Origin: Halomonas sp. THAF5a
GTDB taxonomy: Bacteria > Pseudomonadota > Gammaproteobacteria > Pseudomonadales > Halomonadaceae
Reading direction: 5' to 3'
Length of the DNA: 64,000 bases
Assembly (NCBI RefSeq): GCF_009363755.1
Contig: NZ_CP045417.1
Span: forward strand, 1,054,001 to 1,118,000
Both the position numbers and the translations under genes were made by a program. Shown here one piece after another: positions 14,105 to 23,788 of the stretch. Position 1 is the stretch's first letter. Every line of letters begins with the position of its first letter. The notes beneath the pieces are model-generated. The model saw only the letters and a list, made by a program, of their open reading frames with translations. It did not search any database and was not told where the DNA came from.

Positions 14105-14338
14105 GTCTGACTCCTTGGCGCGTGGCTGCTAGAGTGGGTGTGTCGTCGCAGGCAATACGACCTTGGGGGACAGGCAAGATTCGCTCCGGGCGTCTAGCCT
14201 GAGGCAGTCCGCTTCGGCGTGGAACGCCGCTCGGTGAACCCGATACGCCGTGGCGAATCGAAGGGGGATAGGCATCCGTTCCCTCTGCCGCCCGATCCAC
14301 CGCTCGTGACCCATTTCGCCATGGAGGAGATGACCGCC

Positions 14339-14890
14339 ATGCCCAAGCTGAACCAGTTGCGTCAGGATCATGCCAACATGGCGCGCATGTTGCACGTTCT
14401 GCAGCTCAAGCAGAAGACCCTGGCCCAGGGGGAGCGCCCCAACTTCCAGCTGGTCAGGGAGGTCGTGGACTACATCCTCGACTACCAGGAGGGGTTCACC
14501 CGGCCCCTCGAGAAGGTCTGCAGCGAGCGGCTCAAGGAACTGGACCCGTCAAGCGCCGAGGTCACCGAGCAGCTCGCCAGGGACTATCGCGCGCTGAAGG
14601 CCCGGCTGCATCGCCTCTCCGACGACCTCGACATGATCCTCATGGATTCGGTCGTGCCGATGGACACCTTCGCCGAGGACCTCAAGTCCTACCTGGAGAG
14701 CCACCGCGCCTACCTCCGCGAGGAGCGGGAGAAGCTCTTCCCGCTGATCCGCCAGAACTTCAGCGACGAGGACTTCAAGGCGCTGCAGGAGGCCCTGCCG
14801 GAGGGGGCCCAGGACCAGGTCGCGCGACTCGAGGAGGCCTATCCCGAGCTCTATCACGAGCTGCGTGACGCGCCCGTGCCCGAGACCTGA
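14339..14890 (+). CDS. Hemerythrin HHE-fold protein with missing metal ligands
   Basis: A 183-residue helical protein; the ATG at 14339 follows GGAGGAGA by 8 bases. The framework matches HHE-type cytoplasmic hemerythrins: LRQDHANMARML at the first helix, a DYILDYQEGF second helix and a SHRAYLREEREKLFPLIR final helix. However, the usual HHP-E ligand segment after the second helix is TRPLE, and the helix-3 position usually histidine (as in EHARL) is DYRAL. Only the first and last histidines remain. The standard di-iron site therefore looks incomplete, and oxygen or NO binding cannot be assumed. It stands alone between divergent rarA and the downstream murI. Confidence 0.75.
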   Translation: MPKLNQLRQDHANMARMLHVLQLKQKTLAQGERPNFQLVREVVDYILDYQEGFTRPLEKVCSERLKELDPSSAEVTEQLARDYRALKARLHRLSDDLDMILMDSVVPMDTFAEDLKSYLESHRAYLREEREKLFPLIRQNFSDEDFKALQEALPEGAQDQVARLEEAYPELYHELRDAPVPET

Positions 14891-15092
14891 GCCCGGATGT
14901 TCCCTGGGGCCTCCCCGGGCGAGGCCCCGTTGGCTGCTGCCCCTACGGCAGCGGTCGTCGCCCTTCGGCTTGGCGGCGACTCTGGGGTAGAATGGCCGCC
15001 TTCGTCCGCGACCGTCGTCCCGCCATGCCTCTGCCCTTGCCACACGCCTCCCCGCTGTCACGCTCGGTGCCCCTGTCGGGGGCGCGTGGCTG

Positions 15093-15884
15093 ATGGCGGC
15101 ACCGATCCTGGTCTTCGATTCCGGCGTGGGCGGGCTCTCGGTGGTGCAGGCGCTGCGCCATCGCCTGCCCGGGGCCGCCCTGGCCTACGCCTGCGATAAC
15201 GCCATGCTGCCCTATGGGCGGCGAGAGGACGCTTGGCTGGTCGAGCGGATCCAGGCGGTCTGCCAGGCGGCGGTGGCCGCCAGCGGCGCCCGGGCGCTGG
15301 TGGTGGCCTGCAACACGGCCAGTACGCTGGCGCTGGACGCCCTGCGCGAGGGCCTGGCCGTTCCCGTGATCGGTACCGTGCCGGCCATCAAGCCGGCTGC
15401 CGCCGTCAGTGCCACGCGCCATATCGGCCTGTTGGCGACCAGTGCTACCGTGTCGCGTCCCTATACCCTGCGGCTGATCCGCGACTTCGCCGCCGACTGC
15501 CGCGTCACCCGGGTGGCCGCCGATGCCCTGGTGGGCGAGGCGGAGCGCCTGGTGATCGGGGAGTCGCCGGATCTCGCGGCGATTCGCCGGACCCTCGCCC
15601 CCCTCTGGACGCCGGCGTCGTGCGGCGAGCCGGTCCTGGATACCGTGGTGCTGGGCTGCACCCATTTCCCGCTGCTGCGCCGTCAGCTGGTGGATGCCGC
15701 CCCCCGCGAGGTGGCCTGGATCGACTCGGGAGAGGCCATCGCGCGCCGCGTGGCCCAGGTCGTGACGGCGCCCGATCATGACGCCTCTGCCGGGCCGAGC
15801 TTCGTCACGGCGCCCGACCGGCGCCTTGCCACGGGACTGGCCGCCTTCGGCTTCGCCCCGCCGCGGACGCTGCAGCCGGCCTGA
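15093..15884 (+). CDS. murI: Glutamate racemase
   Basis: Makes D-glutamate for peptidoglycan. It has 263 residues. The catalytic cysteines are both present, C73 in VACNTAS and C188 in LGCTHFPLL, along with Asp9 in the opening FDSGVGGLSV motif and the conserved PYG (residues 40-42). The start MAAPILVFDSG is typical of the family and needs no extension. The preceding 200 bases contain an 8-bp GGGGCCTC/GAGGCCCC hairpin at the end of the hemerythrin-like gene but no clear promoter. trmA follows 60 bases downstream. Confidence 0.95.
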   Translation: MAAPILVFDSGVGGLSVVQALRHRLPGAALAYACDNAMLPYGRREDAWLVERIQAVCQAAVAASGARALVVACNTASTLALDALREGLAVPVIGTVPAIKPAAAVSATRHIGLLATSATVSRPYTLRLIRDFAADCRVTRVAADALVGEAERLVIGESPDLAAIRRTLAPLWTPASCGEPVLDTVVLGCTHFPLLRRQLVDAAPREVAWIDSGEAIARRVAQVVTAPDHDASAGPSFVTAPDRRLATGLAAFGFAPPRTLQPA

Positions 15885-15944
15885 GCCGCCCGCGTTCACG
15901 TCGTCTTCGCCCCTTCATCACCGACTTTCTTCACAGGAGCCACC

Positions 15945-17051
15945 GTGGCCATTCCCGTCGTCGATCCCGCCCGCTATGACCAGCAGCTCGAGGCCAAGCG
16001 CGAGCGCATCACCCGCGACTTCGCGCACTTCGCGCCGCCGGCGCTCGAGGTCTTCCCCTCGCCGCCGAGCCACTATCGCCAGCGCTGCGAGTTTCGCCTC
16101 TGGCACGAGGGGGACGATCTCTTCTACGCCATGTTCGAGGTGGATCCCGAGGATCCCAAGAACAAGACCGTGGTCCGCCTCGACGAGTACCCGGTGGCCA
16201 GCCGGCAGATCAACGACCTGATGCCCCGCCTGCTCGAGGCACTGCGCGACAACGACCTGCTGCGCCGGCGACTCTTCCAGGTCGAGTTCCTCACCACCCT
16301 CACCGGCGAGGCGCTGGTGACGCTGATCTACCATCGTCGCCTCGACGAGGCCTGGGAGGCAGAGGCGCGGGCCCTGCAGGAGCGGCTCGGCATCATGATC
16401 ATCGGGCGGGCCCGAAAGCAGCGCCTGGTGCTGGAACGTGACCACGTCTGGGAGCGCCTGACGGTGGGCGATGATGCGCTGGTCTACCAGCAGGTGGAGA
16501 ACAGCTTCACCCAGCCCAACGCCGAGATCTGCCGCGCGATGCTCGCCTGGGCGCGGGACGTCACCCAGGGGAGCCAAAAGGGCGACCTGGTGGAGCTCTA
16601 CTGCGGCAACGGCAACTTCACCGTGGCACTCGCCGGCAACTTCCGCCGGGTGCTGGCCACGGAGATCTCGCGCACCTCGGTGGCCAGCGCGCGGATCAAC
16701 CTCGAGGCCAACGGCATCGACAACGCCGAGGTCGGGCGCATGTCCGCCGAGGAGTTCGCCCAGGCCCTGAAGGGCGAGAAGGGCGGTCGCCGGGTCGCCG
16801 AGATGTCCCTCGACGACTACGCCTTCTCCACCGTGCTGGTGGACCCGCCCCGGGCCGGCCTCGACGAGGCGAGCTGCCGGCAGCTCAGCGAATATGAGCG
16901 CATCGTCTATATTTCATGCAATCCCGAGACCCTGGCGGAGAACCTCGAGACGCTGACCCGCACCCACGAGATTCGCCGCTTCGCGCTCTTCGACCAGTTT
17001 CCCTGGACCCATCACTGCGAATGCGGGGTCCTGCTGGTGCGCCGCGACTGA
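15945..17051 (+). CDS. trmA: tRNA (uracil-54-C5)-methyltransferase
   Basis: Forms ribothymidine at position 54 of tRNA with S-adenosylmethionine. It has 368 residues from a GTG at 15945, with CAGGAG 7 bases before it. The family signature is complete: PSHYRQRCEFRLWHEGD near the N-terminus, VENSFTQPN, the SAM-binding ELYCGNGNFTVALA, DPPRAGLD, and the nucleophile region YISCNPETLAENL with the cysteine at residue 325. It ends with HCECGVLLVRRD. Confidence 0.96.
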   Translation: MAIPVVDPARYDQQLEAKRERITRDFAHFAPPALEVFPSPPSHYRQRCEFRLWHEGDDLFYAMFEVDPEDPKNKTVVRLDEYPVASRQINDLMPRLLEALRDNDLLRRRLFQVEFLTTLTGEALVTLIYHRRLDEAWEAEARALQERLGIMIIGRARKQRLVLERDHVWERLTVGDDALVYQQVENSFTQPNAEICRAMLAWARDVTQGSQKGDLVELYCGNGNFTVALAGNFRRVLATEISRTSVASARINLEANGIDNAEVGRMSAEEFAQALKGEKGGRRVAEMSLDDYAFSTVLVDPPRAGLDEASCRQLSEYERIVYISCNPETLAENLETLTRTHEIRRFALFDQFPWTHHCECGVLLVRRD

Positions 17052-17241
17052 TTCGACCTTGGTCGAAGGCATGGCGGGATTGTCAAGCGGCGATGCGTAA
17101 CCGACATGCTCCATGAGCGAAAAGGCATGTGGTTGGGGGCGGCTCGGGAAGTGACGTAAGCTGAACGGCGATGCGGCCGGCAGGCCGCCACGTCAAGTTC
17201 TCCCGGCCGCTCCCGGCGGCCGCTGGCAGCCGAGGTGATGG

Positions 17242-20200
17242 ATGCAACATGTCTCACACGAGGAGACCCGCGAGGATCTGCTCAAGCAACTCGAGGAGCG
17301 GCTGCAAGGCCGTCTGGACGAGGACAAGGCCGCCCAGGTCCATGCCTTCGCCCGCCACTTCTATGCCACGATCCCGCTCGACGACCTGGCCGATCGCCGT
17401 CTCGACGACATCTACGGCGCCACGCTCTCCGTGTGGCACTTCCTGCAGCAGTTCGACCCCGCCGATCCCAAGGTGCGGGTCTTCAACCCCGATTTCGAGC
17501 AGAACGGCTGGCAGTCCACCCATACCTTCATCGCCGTGCTGCATGAGGACATGCCCTTCCTGGTCGACTCGGTGCGCATCGAGCTGAACCGCCGCGGCAT
17601 GACCGTGCACGCCATCCACAACGCGGTGCTGGCGACCCAGCGCGATGGCGAGCACCGCCTGGCGCGGGTCACGCCGACCCAGCAGGCCGATGCCCCCGCC
17701 AGCCGCGAGTCGCTGATCGCCATCGAGGTGGATCGCCACTCCGACCCGGCGGTGCTCGAGGAGATCGAGGCCAGCCTGCAGGAGGTGCTCTGCGACGTGC
17801 GCACCGCCGTGGCCGACTTCGAGCCGATGCGCGACCAGGCCCGGGCGGCCCTGGCCGAGCTCAAGGCCTCGCGACCCGAGCAGATCGACGTCGAGGAGCA
17901 CCAGGAGGCCACGGCCTTCATCGAGTGGCTGCTCCACGACAACTTCACCTTCCTTGGCTACGACGAATACGTGGTCCATGAGGAGCAGGGGCGGCAGAGC
18001 CTCGATCGGGTCGAGCAGAGCGAGCTCGGGGTCTTTCGCCTCGACCAGCCCCGTTACCAGGAGCGCATCCGCACCGACCAGGGCGTCGAAGGCGATCGCT
18101 TCGTGCTGGTCCCCCAGCTGCTGTCCTTCGCCAAGAGCGCCCACCACGCGCGCATCCACCGTCCCACCTATCCCGACTACATCTCCATCGATCGCTACGA
18201 CGATCAGGGGCGGGTGATCGGCGAACGGCGCTTCCTGGGCCTGTTCACCGCCACGGTCTACAACGAGTCGCCGCGCAACGTCCCGATCCTGCGCCGCAAG
18301 CTCCAGACCGTGATGGCCAACTCCGGCTTCAATCCCAAGGGCCACAACGGCAAGCACCTGCTGCACATCCTCGAGGTCTATCCCCGCGACGACCTGTTCC
18401 AGATCGACACCGACGAGCTGACCCAGACGGCGCTCGGGATCCTCGACATGCGCGAGCGGCGCCGGGTGCGGCTGTTCATCCGCGAGGACCGCTCCGGGCG
18501 CTTCTACTCCTGCCTGGCCTTCGTGCCGCGAGACGTCTTCTCCACCGAGCTGCGCCAGCGCATCCAGCAGCTGCTCTGCGAGGAGCTCGATGCCACCTTC
18601 GGCGACTTCAACACCTACCTCTCCGAGTCGGTGCTGGCGCGCATCCAGTTCATCCTGCGCTTCAAGGGTGACCGGCCGACCGAGTACGACCTGCGTCGCC
18701 TGGAGGCCAAGCTGGCGACCCTGGCGCGCAACTGGCGCGACGACCTGCAGGGCGCGGCCATCGAGGGCTTCGGCGAGGAGCAGGCCAACCTGCTGATGGA
18801 CCGCTTCCGCGACGCCTTCCCGGCGAGCTATCGCGACGACTTCTCGGCGCGCACCGCGGTCTACGACCTGCAGCACATCAGCGAGCTGGACGACGGCGCC
18901 CCGCTGGCCCTCTCCCTCTATCGCCTGGTGGAAGAGGAGGGCAGCGGCGTCAACCTCAAGCTGTTCCACCGCGACCGGCCGATCCCGCTCTCCGACGTGC
19001 TGCCGATGATGGAGAACCTGGGACTGCGCGTGATCGGCGAGCGCCCCTATGAGGTGCAGGCCCAGGACGCCAGCTACTGGATCCACGACTTCGACCTGGA
19101 GCACCACACCAGCAGCGAGGTCAACCTCCAGGAGATGCGTGCGCCCTTCATCGAGGCCTTCCAGCGCATCTGGAACGGCGAGGCGGACAACGACCCGTTC
19201 AACCGGCTGATCATCGGCGCCAACCTCGACTGGCGCGAGGTCGCCATGCTGCGCGGCTACGCCCGCTACCTGAAGCAGATCCGCTTCGGCGTCTCCCAGG
19301 ACTACATGGCCACCACCCTGGTCAACCATCCGGAGATCACCCGCGAGCTCGTCACCCTGTTCGAGCTGCGCTTCGATCCCAGCGAGCGCCCGCCGGAGGG
19401 CGAGGTCGAGGCCTGCACCGCCCGCATCCTGACGCTGCTCGACGACGTCGCCAGCCTCAACGACGACCAGCTGCTGCGCCGCTACATGGAGATGATCCAG
19501 GCGACCCAGCGCACCAACTACTACCAGACCGCGCCCGACGGCCGGCAGAAGGACTACATGGCCTTCAAGCTGGAGCCGGCCCGCATCACCGGCATGCCCA
19601 AGCCGCGGCCGGCCCACGAGATCTTCGTCTGCTCGCCGCGGGTCGAGGGCGTGCACCTGCGCGGCGGCAAGGTCGCCCGCGGCGGGCTGCGCTGGTCCGA
19701 TCGCTTCGAGGACTTCCGCACCGAGGTGCTGGGCCTGGTCAAGGCGCAGCAGGTCAAGAACGCGGTGATCGTGCCGGTGGGCGCCAAGGGGGGCTTCGTC
19801 TGCAAGCGGATGCCCGAGGGGGCCGATCGCGACGCCATCCAGCAGGAGGGCATCGCCTGCTACAAGATCTTCATCCGCGCGCTGCTCGACGTCACCGACA
19901 ACCGGGTGGGCGGCGAGATCGTGCCGCCCAGGGACGTGGTGCGCCACGACGATGACGACGCCTACCTGGTGGTGGCCGCCGACAAGGGCACCGCGACCTT
20001 CTCCGACATCGCCAACGAGATCTCCGCCGAGTACGGCCACTGGCTGGGCGACGCCTTCGCCTCGGGCGGCGCCAACGGGTACGACCACAAGAAGATGGGC
20101 ATCACCGCCAAGGGCGCCTGGGAGTCGGTCAAGCGCCACTTCCGCGGCCTGGGGCTGAACACCCAGCAGGACGAGTTCACGGTGGTCGGCATCGGCGACA

Positions 20201-22080
20201 TGGCCGGCGACGTCTTCGGCAACGGCATGCTGCTCTCCGACAAGATCCGCCTGGTGGGCGCCTTCAACCACCTGCACATCTTCGTCGATCCCAATCCGGA
20301 CGTGGCGGCGAGCTTCGCCGAGCGGCAACGCCTGTTCGACCTGCCGCGCTCCAGCTGGCAGGACTACGATGCCGCGCTGATCTCCGAGGGCGGCGGCATC
20401 TTCAGCCGCGCCGCCAAGACCATCCCCATCTCCCGGCAGATGAAGGCGCTGTTCGGCATCAAGGAGGACAAGCTCTCGCCCAACGAGCTGATCCGCGCGA
20501 TGCTCAAGTCGCACGTCGACCTGCTTTGGAACGGCGGCATCGGCACCTACGTGAAGTGCAGCGAGGAGACCGACGCCCAGGTCGGCGACAAGGCCAACGA
20601 CGGCCTGCGCATCGACGGTCGCGAGCTCAACTGCCGCGTGGTCGGCGAGGGTGGCAACCTCGGCCTGACCCAGCGGGGCCGCATGGAGGCCGCCGCCAAG
20701 GGCGTGCGGGTCAACACCGACTTCATCGACAACGCCGGCGGGGTCAACTGCTCCGACCATGAGGTCAACATCAAGATCCTCATCGACGAGGTGGTCAAGC
20801 GCGGCGACATGACCGAGAAGCAGCGCAACAAGCTGCTCGCCGACATGACCGGCGAGGTCTCGGACCTGGTGCTCAAGGACAACTATCGCCAGACCCAGGC
20901 GCTGGATCTCGCCGAGCGACTCTCCCGGCAGGGCATCGGGCCCTTCCGGCGCTTCATCAGCGAGCTGGAGGCGGCCGGCCAGATCGACCGCGAGCTGGAG
21001 TTCCTGCCCGACGACGAGCAGCTCCAGGAGCGGGCCGCCAACGAGCAGGGCATGCTGCTGCCGGAGCTCTCGGTGCTGATCTCCTACGCCAAGAGCGTGC
21101 TCAAGGGCGACCTGATCGCCTCGGACGTGCCGGATGACCCGACCATCGTCAAGTTCGTCGAGCGGATCTTCCCGGCGGTGCTGGTCGAGCGCTACCGCGA
21201 CGAGGTCTACGAGCACCGGCTGACCCGCGAGATCGTCGCCACCCAGGTGGCCAACGACCTGGTCGACCACATGGGCATCGTCTTCGTGCGCCGGCTGATC
21301 GACTCCACCGGCGCCGACCGCGCCGCCATCGCCCGGGCCTACGTGATCGCCCGCGACAGCTTCGCGCTGCCGCGCCTCTGGGAGCAGATCGAGGCGCTGG
21401 ACAACCAGGTCTCGAGCGCCGTGCAGTACGACATGATGCTCGACCTGATGCGCATGCTGCGGCGCGCGACCCGCTGGTTCCTGCGCAATCGCACCGGCAT
21501 GAGCACCCAGGAGGCGATCGACTTCTTCGCGCCGCGCCTCGCGCAGCTGCAGGAGAACATCGGCAAGCGCCTGCGCGGCGAGGAGCGCGAGGCCTGGGAG
21601 GCCCGTCGCCAGGCGCTGGTGGAGGCCGGCGTGCCGGAGGCCCTGGCCGCCACCGTGGCCGCGGCGAACAGCCTCTACGCGGCGCTGGGCATCATCCAGA
21701 CGGCGCGCCAGACCCAGGAGAAGCCCCAGCGCGTGGCCGAGGTCTTCTACGAGATCGGCGACCGCCTGGAGCTGCCGTGGATGATCCAGCAGATCACCGA
21801 GCTCAAGGTGCGCGACAGCTGGCAGGCCCAGGCCCGGGAAACCTTCCGCGACGACATCGACCGCCAGCAGCTGGCGCTGACCACCAGCGTGCTGGGCATG
21901 GAGAACGGGGCCAAGGACTCCACCGAGCGGGTCAGCCAGTGGCTGTCGCTCCACCAGGGCATGCACCAGCGCTGGTGCCGCCTGGTCGAGGAGGTGAGCA
22001 GCGGCGCCCACGGTGGCTTCCCGCTGTTCGCGGTGGCGGTGCGCGAGCTGGTCGACCTGGCCGAGAGCAACCGTGCCTGA
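17242..22080 (+). CDS. gdhB: NAD-specific glutamate dehydrogenase, 180-kDa class
   Basis: Deaminates glutamate to 2-oxoglutarate in catabolism. It has 1612 residues, matching the very large L_180 class of Pseudomonas and its relatives. A long N-terminal region with ACT-like regulatory folds precedes the catalytic centre, which shows GGLRWSDRFEDFRTEVLGLVKAQQVKN followed by VPVGAKGGF with the substrate lysines. The NAD-binding half has GIGDMAGDVFGNGMLLS and GEGGNLGLTQRGR, and the C-terminal helical domain is complete. A 7-bp inverted repeat (TTCGACC/GGTCGAA, 17053-17068) marks the preceding intergenic space, which otherwise shows no confident promoter. Confidence 0.96.
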   Translation: MQHVSHEETREDLLKQLEERLQGRLDEDKAAQVHAFARHFYATIPLDDLADRRLDDIYGATLSVWHFLQQFDPADPKVRVFNPDFEQNGWQSTHTFIAVLHEDMPFLVDSVRIELNRRGMTVHAIHNAVLATQRDGEHRLARVTPTQQADAPASRESLIAIEVDRHSDPAVLEEIEASLQEVLCDVRTAVADFEPMRDQARAALAELKASRPEQIDVEEHQEATAFIEWLLHDNFTFLGYDEYVVHEEQGRQSLDRVEQSELGVFRLDQPRYQERIRTDQGVEGDRFVLVPQLLSFAKSAHHARIHRPTYPDYISIDRYDDQGRVIGERRFLGLFTATVYNESPRNVPILRRKLQTVMANSGFNPKGHNGKHLLHILEVYPRDDLFQIDTDELTQTALGILDMRERRRVRLFIREDRSGRFYSCLAFVPRDVFSTELRQRIQQLLCEELDATFGDFNTYLSESVLARIQFILRFKGDRPTEYDLRRLEAKLATLARNWRDDLQGAAIEGFGEEQANLLMDRFRDAFPASYRDDFSARTAVYDLQHISELDDGAPLALSLYRLVEEEGSGVNLKLFHRDRPIPLSDVLPMMENLGLRVIGERPYEVQAQDASYWIHDFDLEHHTSSEVNLQEMRAPFIEAFQRIWNGEADNDPFNRLIIGANLDWREVAMLRGYARYLKQIRFGVSQDYMATTLVNHPEITRELVTLFELRFDPSERPPEGEVEACTARILTLLDDVASLNDDQLLRRYMEMIQATQRTNYYQTAPDGRQKDYMAFKLEPARITGMPKPRPAHEIFVCSPRVEGVHLRGGKVARGGLRWSDRFEDFRTEVLGLVKAQQVKNAVIVPVGAKGGFVCKRMPEGADRDAIQQEGIACYKIFIRALLDVTDNRVGGEIVPPRDVVRHDDDDAYLVVAADKGTATFSDIANEISAEYGHWLGDAFASGGANGYDHKKMGITAKGAWESVKRHFRGLGLNTQQDEFTVVGIGDMAGDVFGNGMLLSDKIRLVGAFNHLHIFVDPNPDVAASFAERQRLFDLPRSSWQDYDAALISEGGGIFSRAAKTIPISRQMKALFGIKEDKLSPNELIRAMLKSHVDLLWNGGIGTYVKCSEETDAQVGDKANDGLRIDGRELNCRVVGEGGNLGLTQRGRMEAAAKGVRVNTDFIDNAGGVNCSDHEVNIKILIDEVVKRGDMTEKQRNKLLADMTGEVSDLVLKDNYRQTQALDLAERLSRQGIGPFRRFISELEAAGQIDRELEFLPDDEQLQERAANEQGMLLPELSVLISYAKSVLKGDLIASDVPDDPTIVKFVERIFPAVLVERYRDEVYEHRLTREIVATQVANDLVDHMGIVFVRRLIDSTGADRAAIARAYVIARDSFALPRLWEQIEALDNQVSSAVQYDMMLDLMRMLRRATRWFLRNRTGMSTQEAIDFFAPRLAQLQENIGKRLRGEEREAWEARRQALVEAGVPEALAATVAAANSLYAALGIIQTARQTQEKPQRVAEVFYEIGDRLELPWMIQQITELKVRDSWQAQARETFRDDIDRQQLALTTSVLGMENGAKDSTERVSQWLSLHQGMHQRWCRLVEEVSSGAHGGFPLFAVAVRELVDLAESNRA

Positions 22081-22118
22081 TCCGTCCCCTCGCGCCTGAC
22101 GACGTCAGGCCCCGAAGA

Positions 22119-22149
22119 CACGAAACCCCGCCGCCGGCGGGGTTTCGTG
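22119..22149. terminator. Bidirectional hairpin between gdhB and mgtE
   Basis: CACGAAACCCCGCCG and CGGCGGGGTTTCGTG form a near-perfect stem of about 14 bp. The T content lies within the stem arms and not after them, but the position between convergent genes supports a terminator role. Confidence 0.65.
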
Positions 22150-22191
22150 CGTCTGGGGGCGGCGCCTCGGTGCGATGCCCTGGCGCCGGCC

Positions 22192-23544
22192 TCAGAGCAG
22201 GAAGACGGTGGCGAGCCCCAGGAAGGACATGAAGCCCACCACGTCGGTCACCGTGGTCAGGATCACCGAGCCCGACAGGGCCGGGTCGATGCCCGCGCGC
22301 TTGAGCAGCAGCGGGATGACGATGCCGGCGATGCCGGCCGCCAGCATGTTGATGATCAGTGCGGCCGCGATGATGCCGCCGATGGCGACGCTCTCGAACC
22401 ACACCACCGCCAGGATGGCCACCACCAGCGACCACAGCACGCCGTTGAGGGCGGCGATGCCGATCTCCTTGCGCAGCAGCCATTGGCTGTTGGTGCGGCT
22501 GATCTGGCCCAGCGCCAGGCCGCGGATCGCCAGCGTCAGGGTCTGGCTTCCGGCGATGCCGCCCATGCTGGCGACGATCGGCATCAGCACCGCCAGGGCG
22601 ACGATCTGGTCCAGGGCCGCCTCAAAGCGGCCGATCACCCAGGCGGCCAGGAAGGCCGTCAGCAGGTTGATGCCGAGCCACACGGCGCGGCGCTTGGCGC
22701 TGGGCATCACCGGGGCGAAGAGGTCCTCCTCCTCGTCGAGGCCCGCCATGTTCATCAGCGCCTGCTCGGAGTCTTCGCGGATGACGTCGACGATGTCATC
22801 GATCAGGATGCGGCCGAGCAGCAGCCCCTGCTCGTCGACCACTGGCGCCGAGACCAGGTCGTGGGTCTGGAAGAGGGTGGCGACATCGCGGGACTTCATG
22901 GTCACCTGGATGCTGTCCACCTCGCTGTCCATCAGGTCCGCCACGGCCATCTCCGGATCGTGGGCGACCAGCCGGGCCAGCGGCAGCACGCCGACGAAGC
23001 GGCCGTCGCGGTCCACCACCATCAGCAGGTGGGTGTTGTCGGGGACGGCCTCCTTCCAGCGCAGGAAGCGCTGCACCGTCTCCAGGCTGACGTCGGCGCG
23101 CACGGCGATGGTATCGGTGCGCATCAGGCGACCGGCGCTGTCCTCCTCGAAGGAGAGGGTCTCCTGGAGCCGGGAGCGCTGCAGCGCGTCCATCGAGCGC
23201 AGCATGTCCGCGGCGACCTGCTGGGGCAGGTCCTCGAAGATCTCGGCGAGGTCGGTGGTGTCCAGGCCGGTGGTGGCGGCGACGATCTCGGCGTGGTCCA
23301 TGTCGTCGATCAGGGTGCCGCGCACCTCGTCGTGCACGTGCAGCAGCACCTCGCCGTCGATCTCGCCCGGTACGCGCTCCCACAGGCGGATACGCGCCTC
23401 CGGGGGCAGCGACTCCAGCAGCAGGGCCACTTCCGCGGGCTCGAGGTCTGAGAGGACGTCGTCGACCTGCTCCAGTTGCTCCTTTTCCAGCGCCAGGTGG
23501 ATCCGCGACAGGCGGTGCTCGAGTGTCTCGGTGGTATCGTTCAT
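22192..23544 (-). CDS. mgtE: Magnesium transporter MgtE
   Basis: Mg2+-gated Mg2+ channel of the inner membrane. It has 450 residues from the ATG at 23544. The N-terminal superhelical domain (VDDVLSDLEPAEVALLLESLP) is followed by two CBS modules (LMRTDTIAVRADVSLETV and MDSEVDSIQVTMKSRDVATLF). The connecting helix leads into five membrane helices with MPIVASMGGIAGSQTLTLAIRG, the conserved pore segment. Longer upstream frames to 24135 lack homology. The 240-base interval to pyrD shows no structure that I recognise as an Mg riboswitch. Confidence 0.94.
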   Translation of the reverse strand: MNDTTETLEHRLSRIHLALEKEQLEQVDDVLSDLEPAEVALLLESLPPEARIRLWERVPGEIDGEVLLHVHDEVRGTLIDDMDHAEIVAATTGLDTTDLAEIFEDLPQQVAADMLRSMDALQRSRLQETLSFEEDSAGRLMRTDTIAVRADVSLETVQRFLRWKEAVPDNTHLLMVVDRDGRFVGVLPLARLVAHDPEMAVADLMDSEVDSIQVTMKSRDVATLFQTHDLVSAPVVDEQGLLLGRILIDDIVDVIREDSEQALMNMAGLDEEEDLFAPVMPSAKRRAVWLGINLLTAFLAAWVIGRFEAALDQIVALAVLMPIVASMGGIAGSQTLTLAIRGLALGQISRTNSQWLLRKEIGIAALNGVLWSLVVAILAVVWFESVAIGGIIAAALIINMLAAGIAGIVIPLLLKRAGIDPALSGSVILTTVTDVVGFMSFLGLATVFLL

Positions 23545-23705
23545 GGGCGCTTCCTGGCAAGGGTGCATCGAGGCGGGCGAGCCGCCTCGCGGTGTCCTGA
23601 GTCGGAGACTCGTGAGCGCCCAGTAGAGCATAAATGGCGCGGATGATGGAGCCGTGACCCATGACAGAGTTCGCCCGCTGGCGCGTCGTCTCGCGATGGC
23701 GGGGC

Positions 23706-23714
23706 TGGTATACT
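23706..23714 (+). promoter_or_regulatory. Putative extended -10 promoter of pyrD
   Basis: TGGTATACT (TG-n-TATACT) forms an extended -10 element with a weak -35 (TCGTCT at 23686). The predicted start is near 23721, in a pyrimidine-rich context, 68 bases before the pyrD ATG. Motif inspection only. Confidence 0.4.
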
Positions 23715-23788
23715 CTCGCCCCGCTCGCCGCCGCACCAGCCGGTGGCCTCGCGCCCGCCCCATCGCTCGCCACTGCCCAGGAGCCGCC

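Noticed and set aside
17254..22011. 1585-codon minus-strand frame opposite gdhB
   Set aside because: Antisense shadow of gdhB with repetitive Val/Leu/Gly-rich translation and no motifs.
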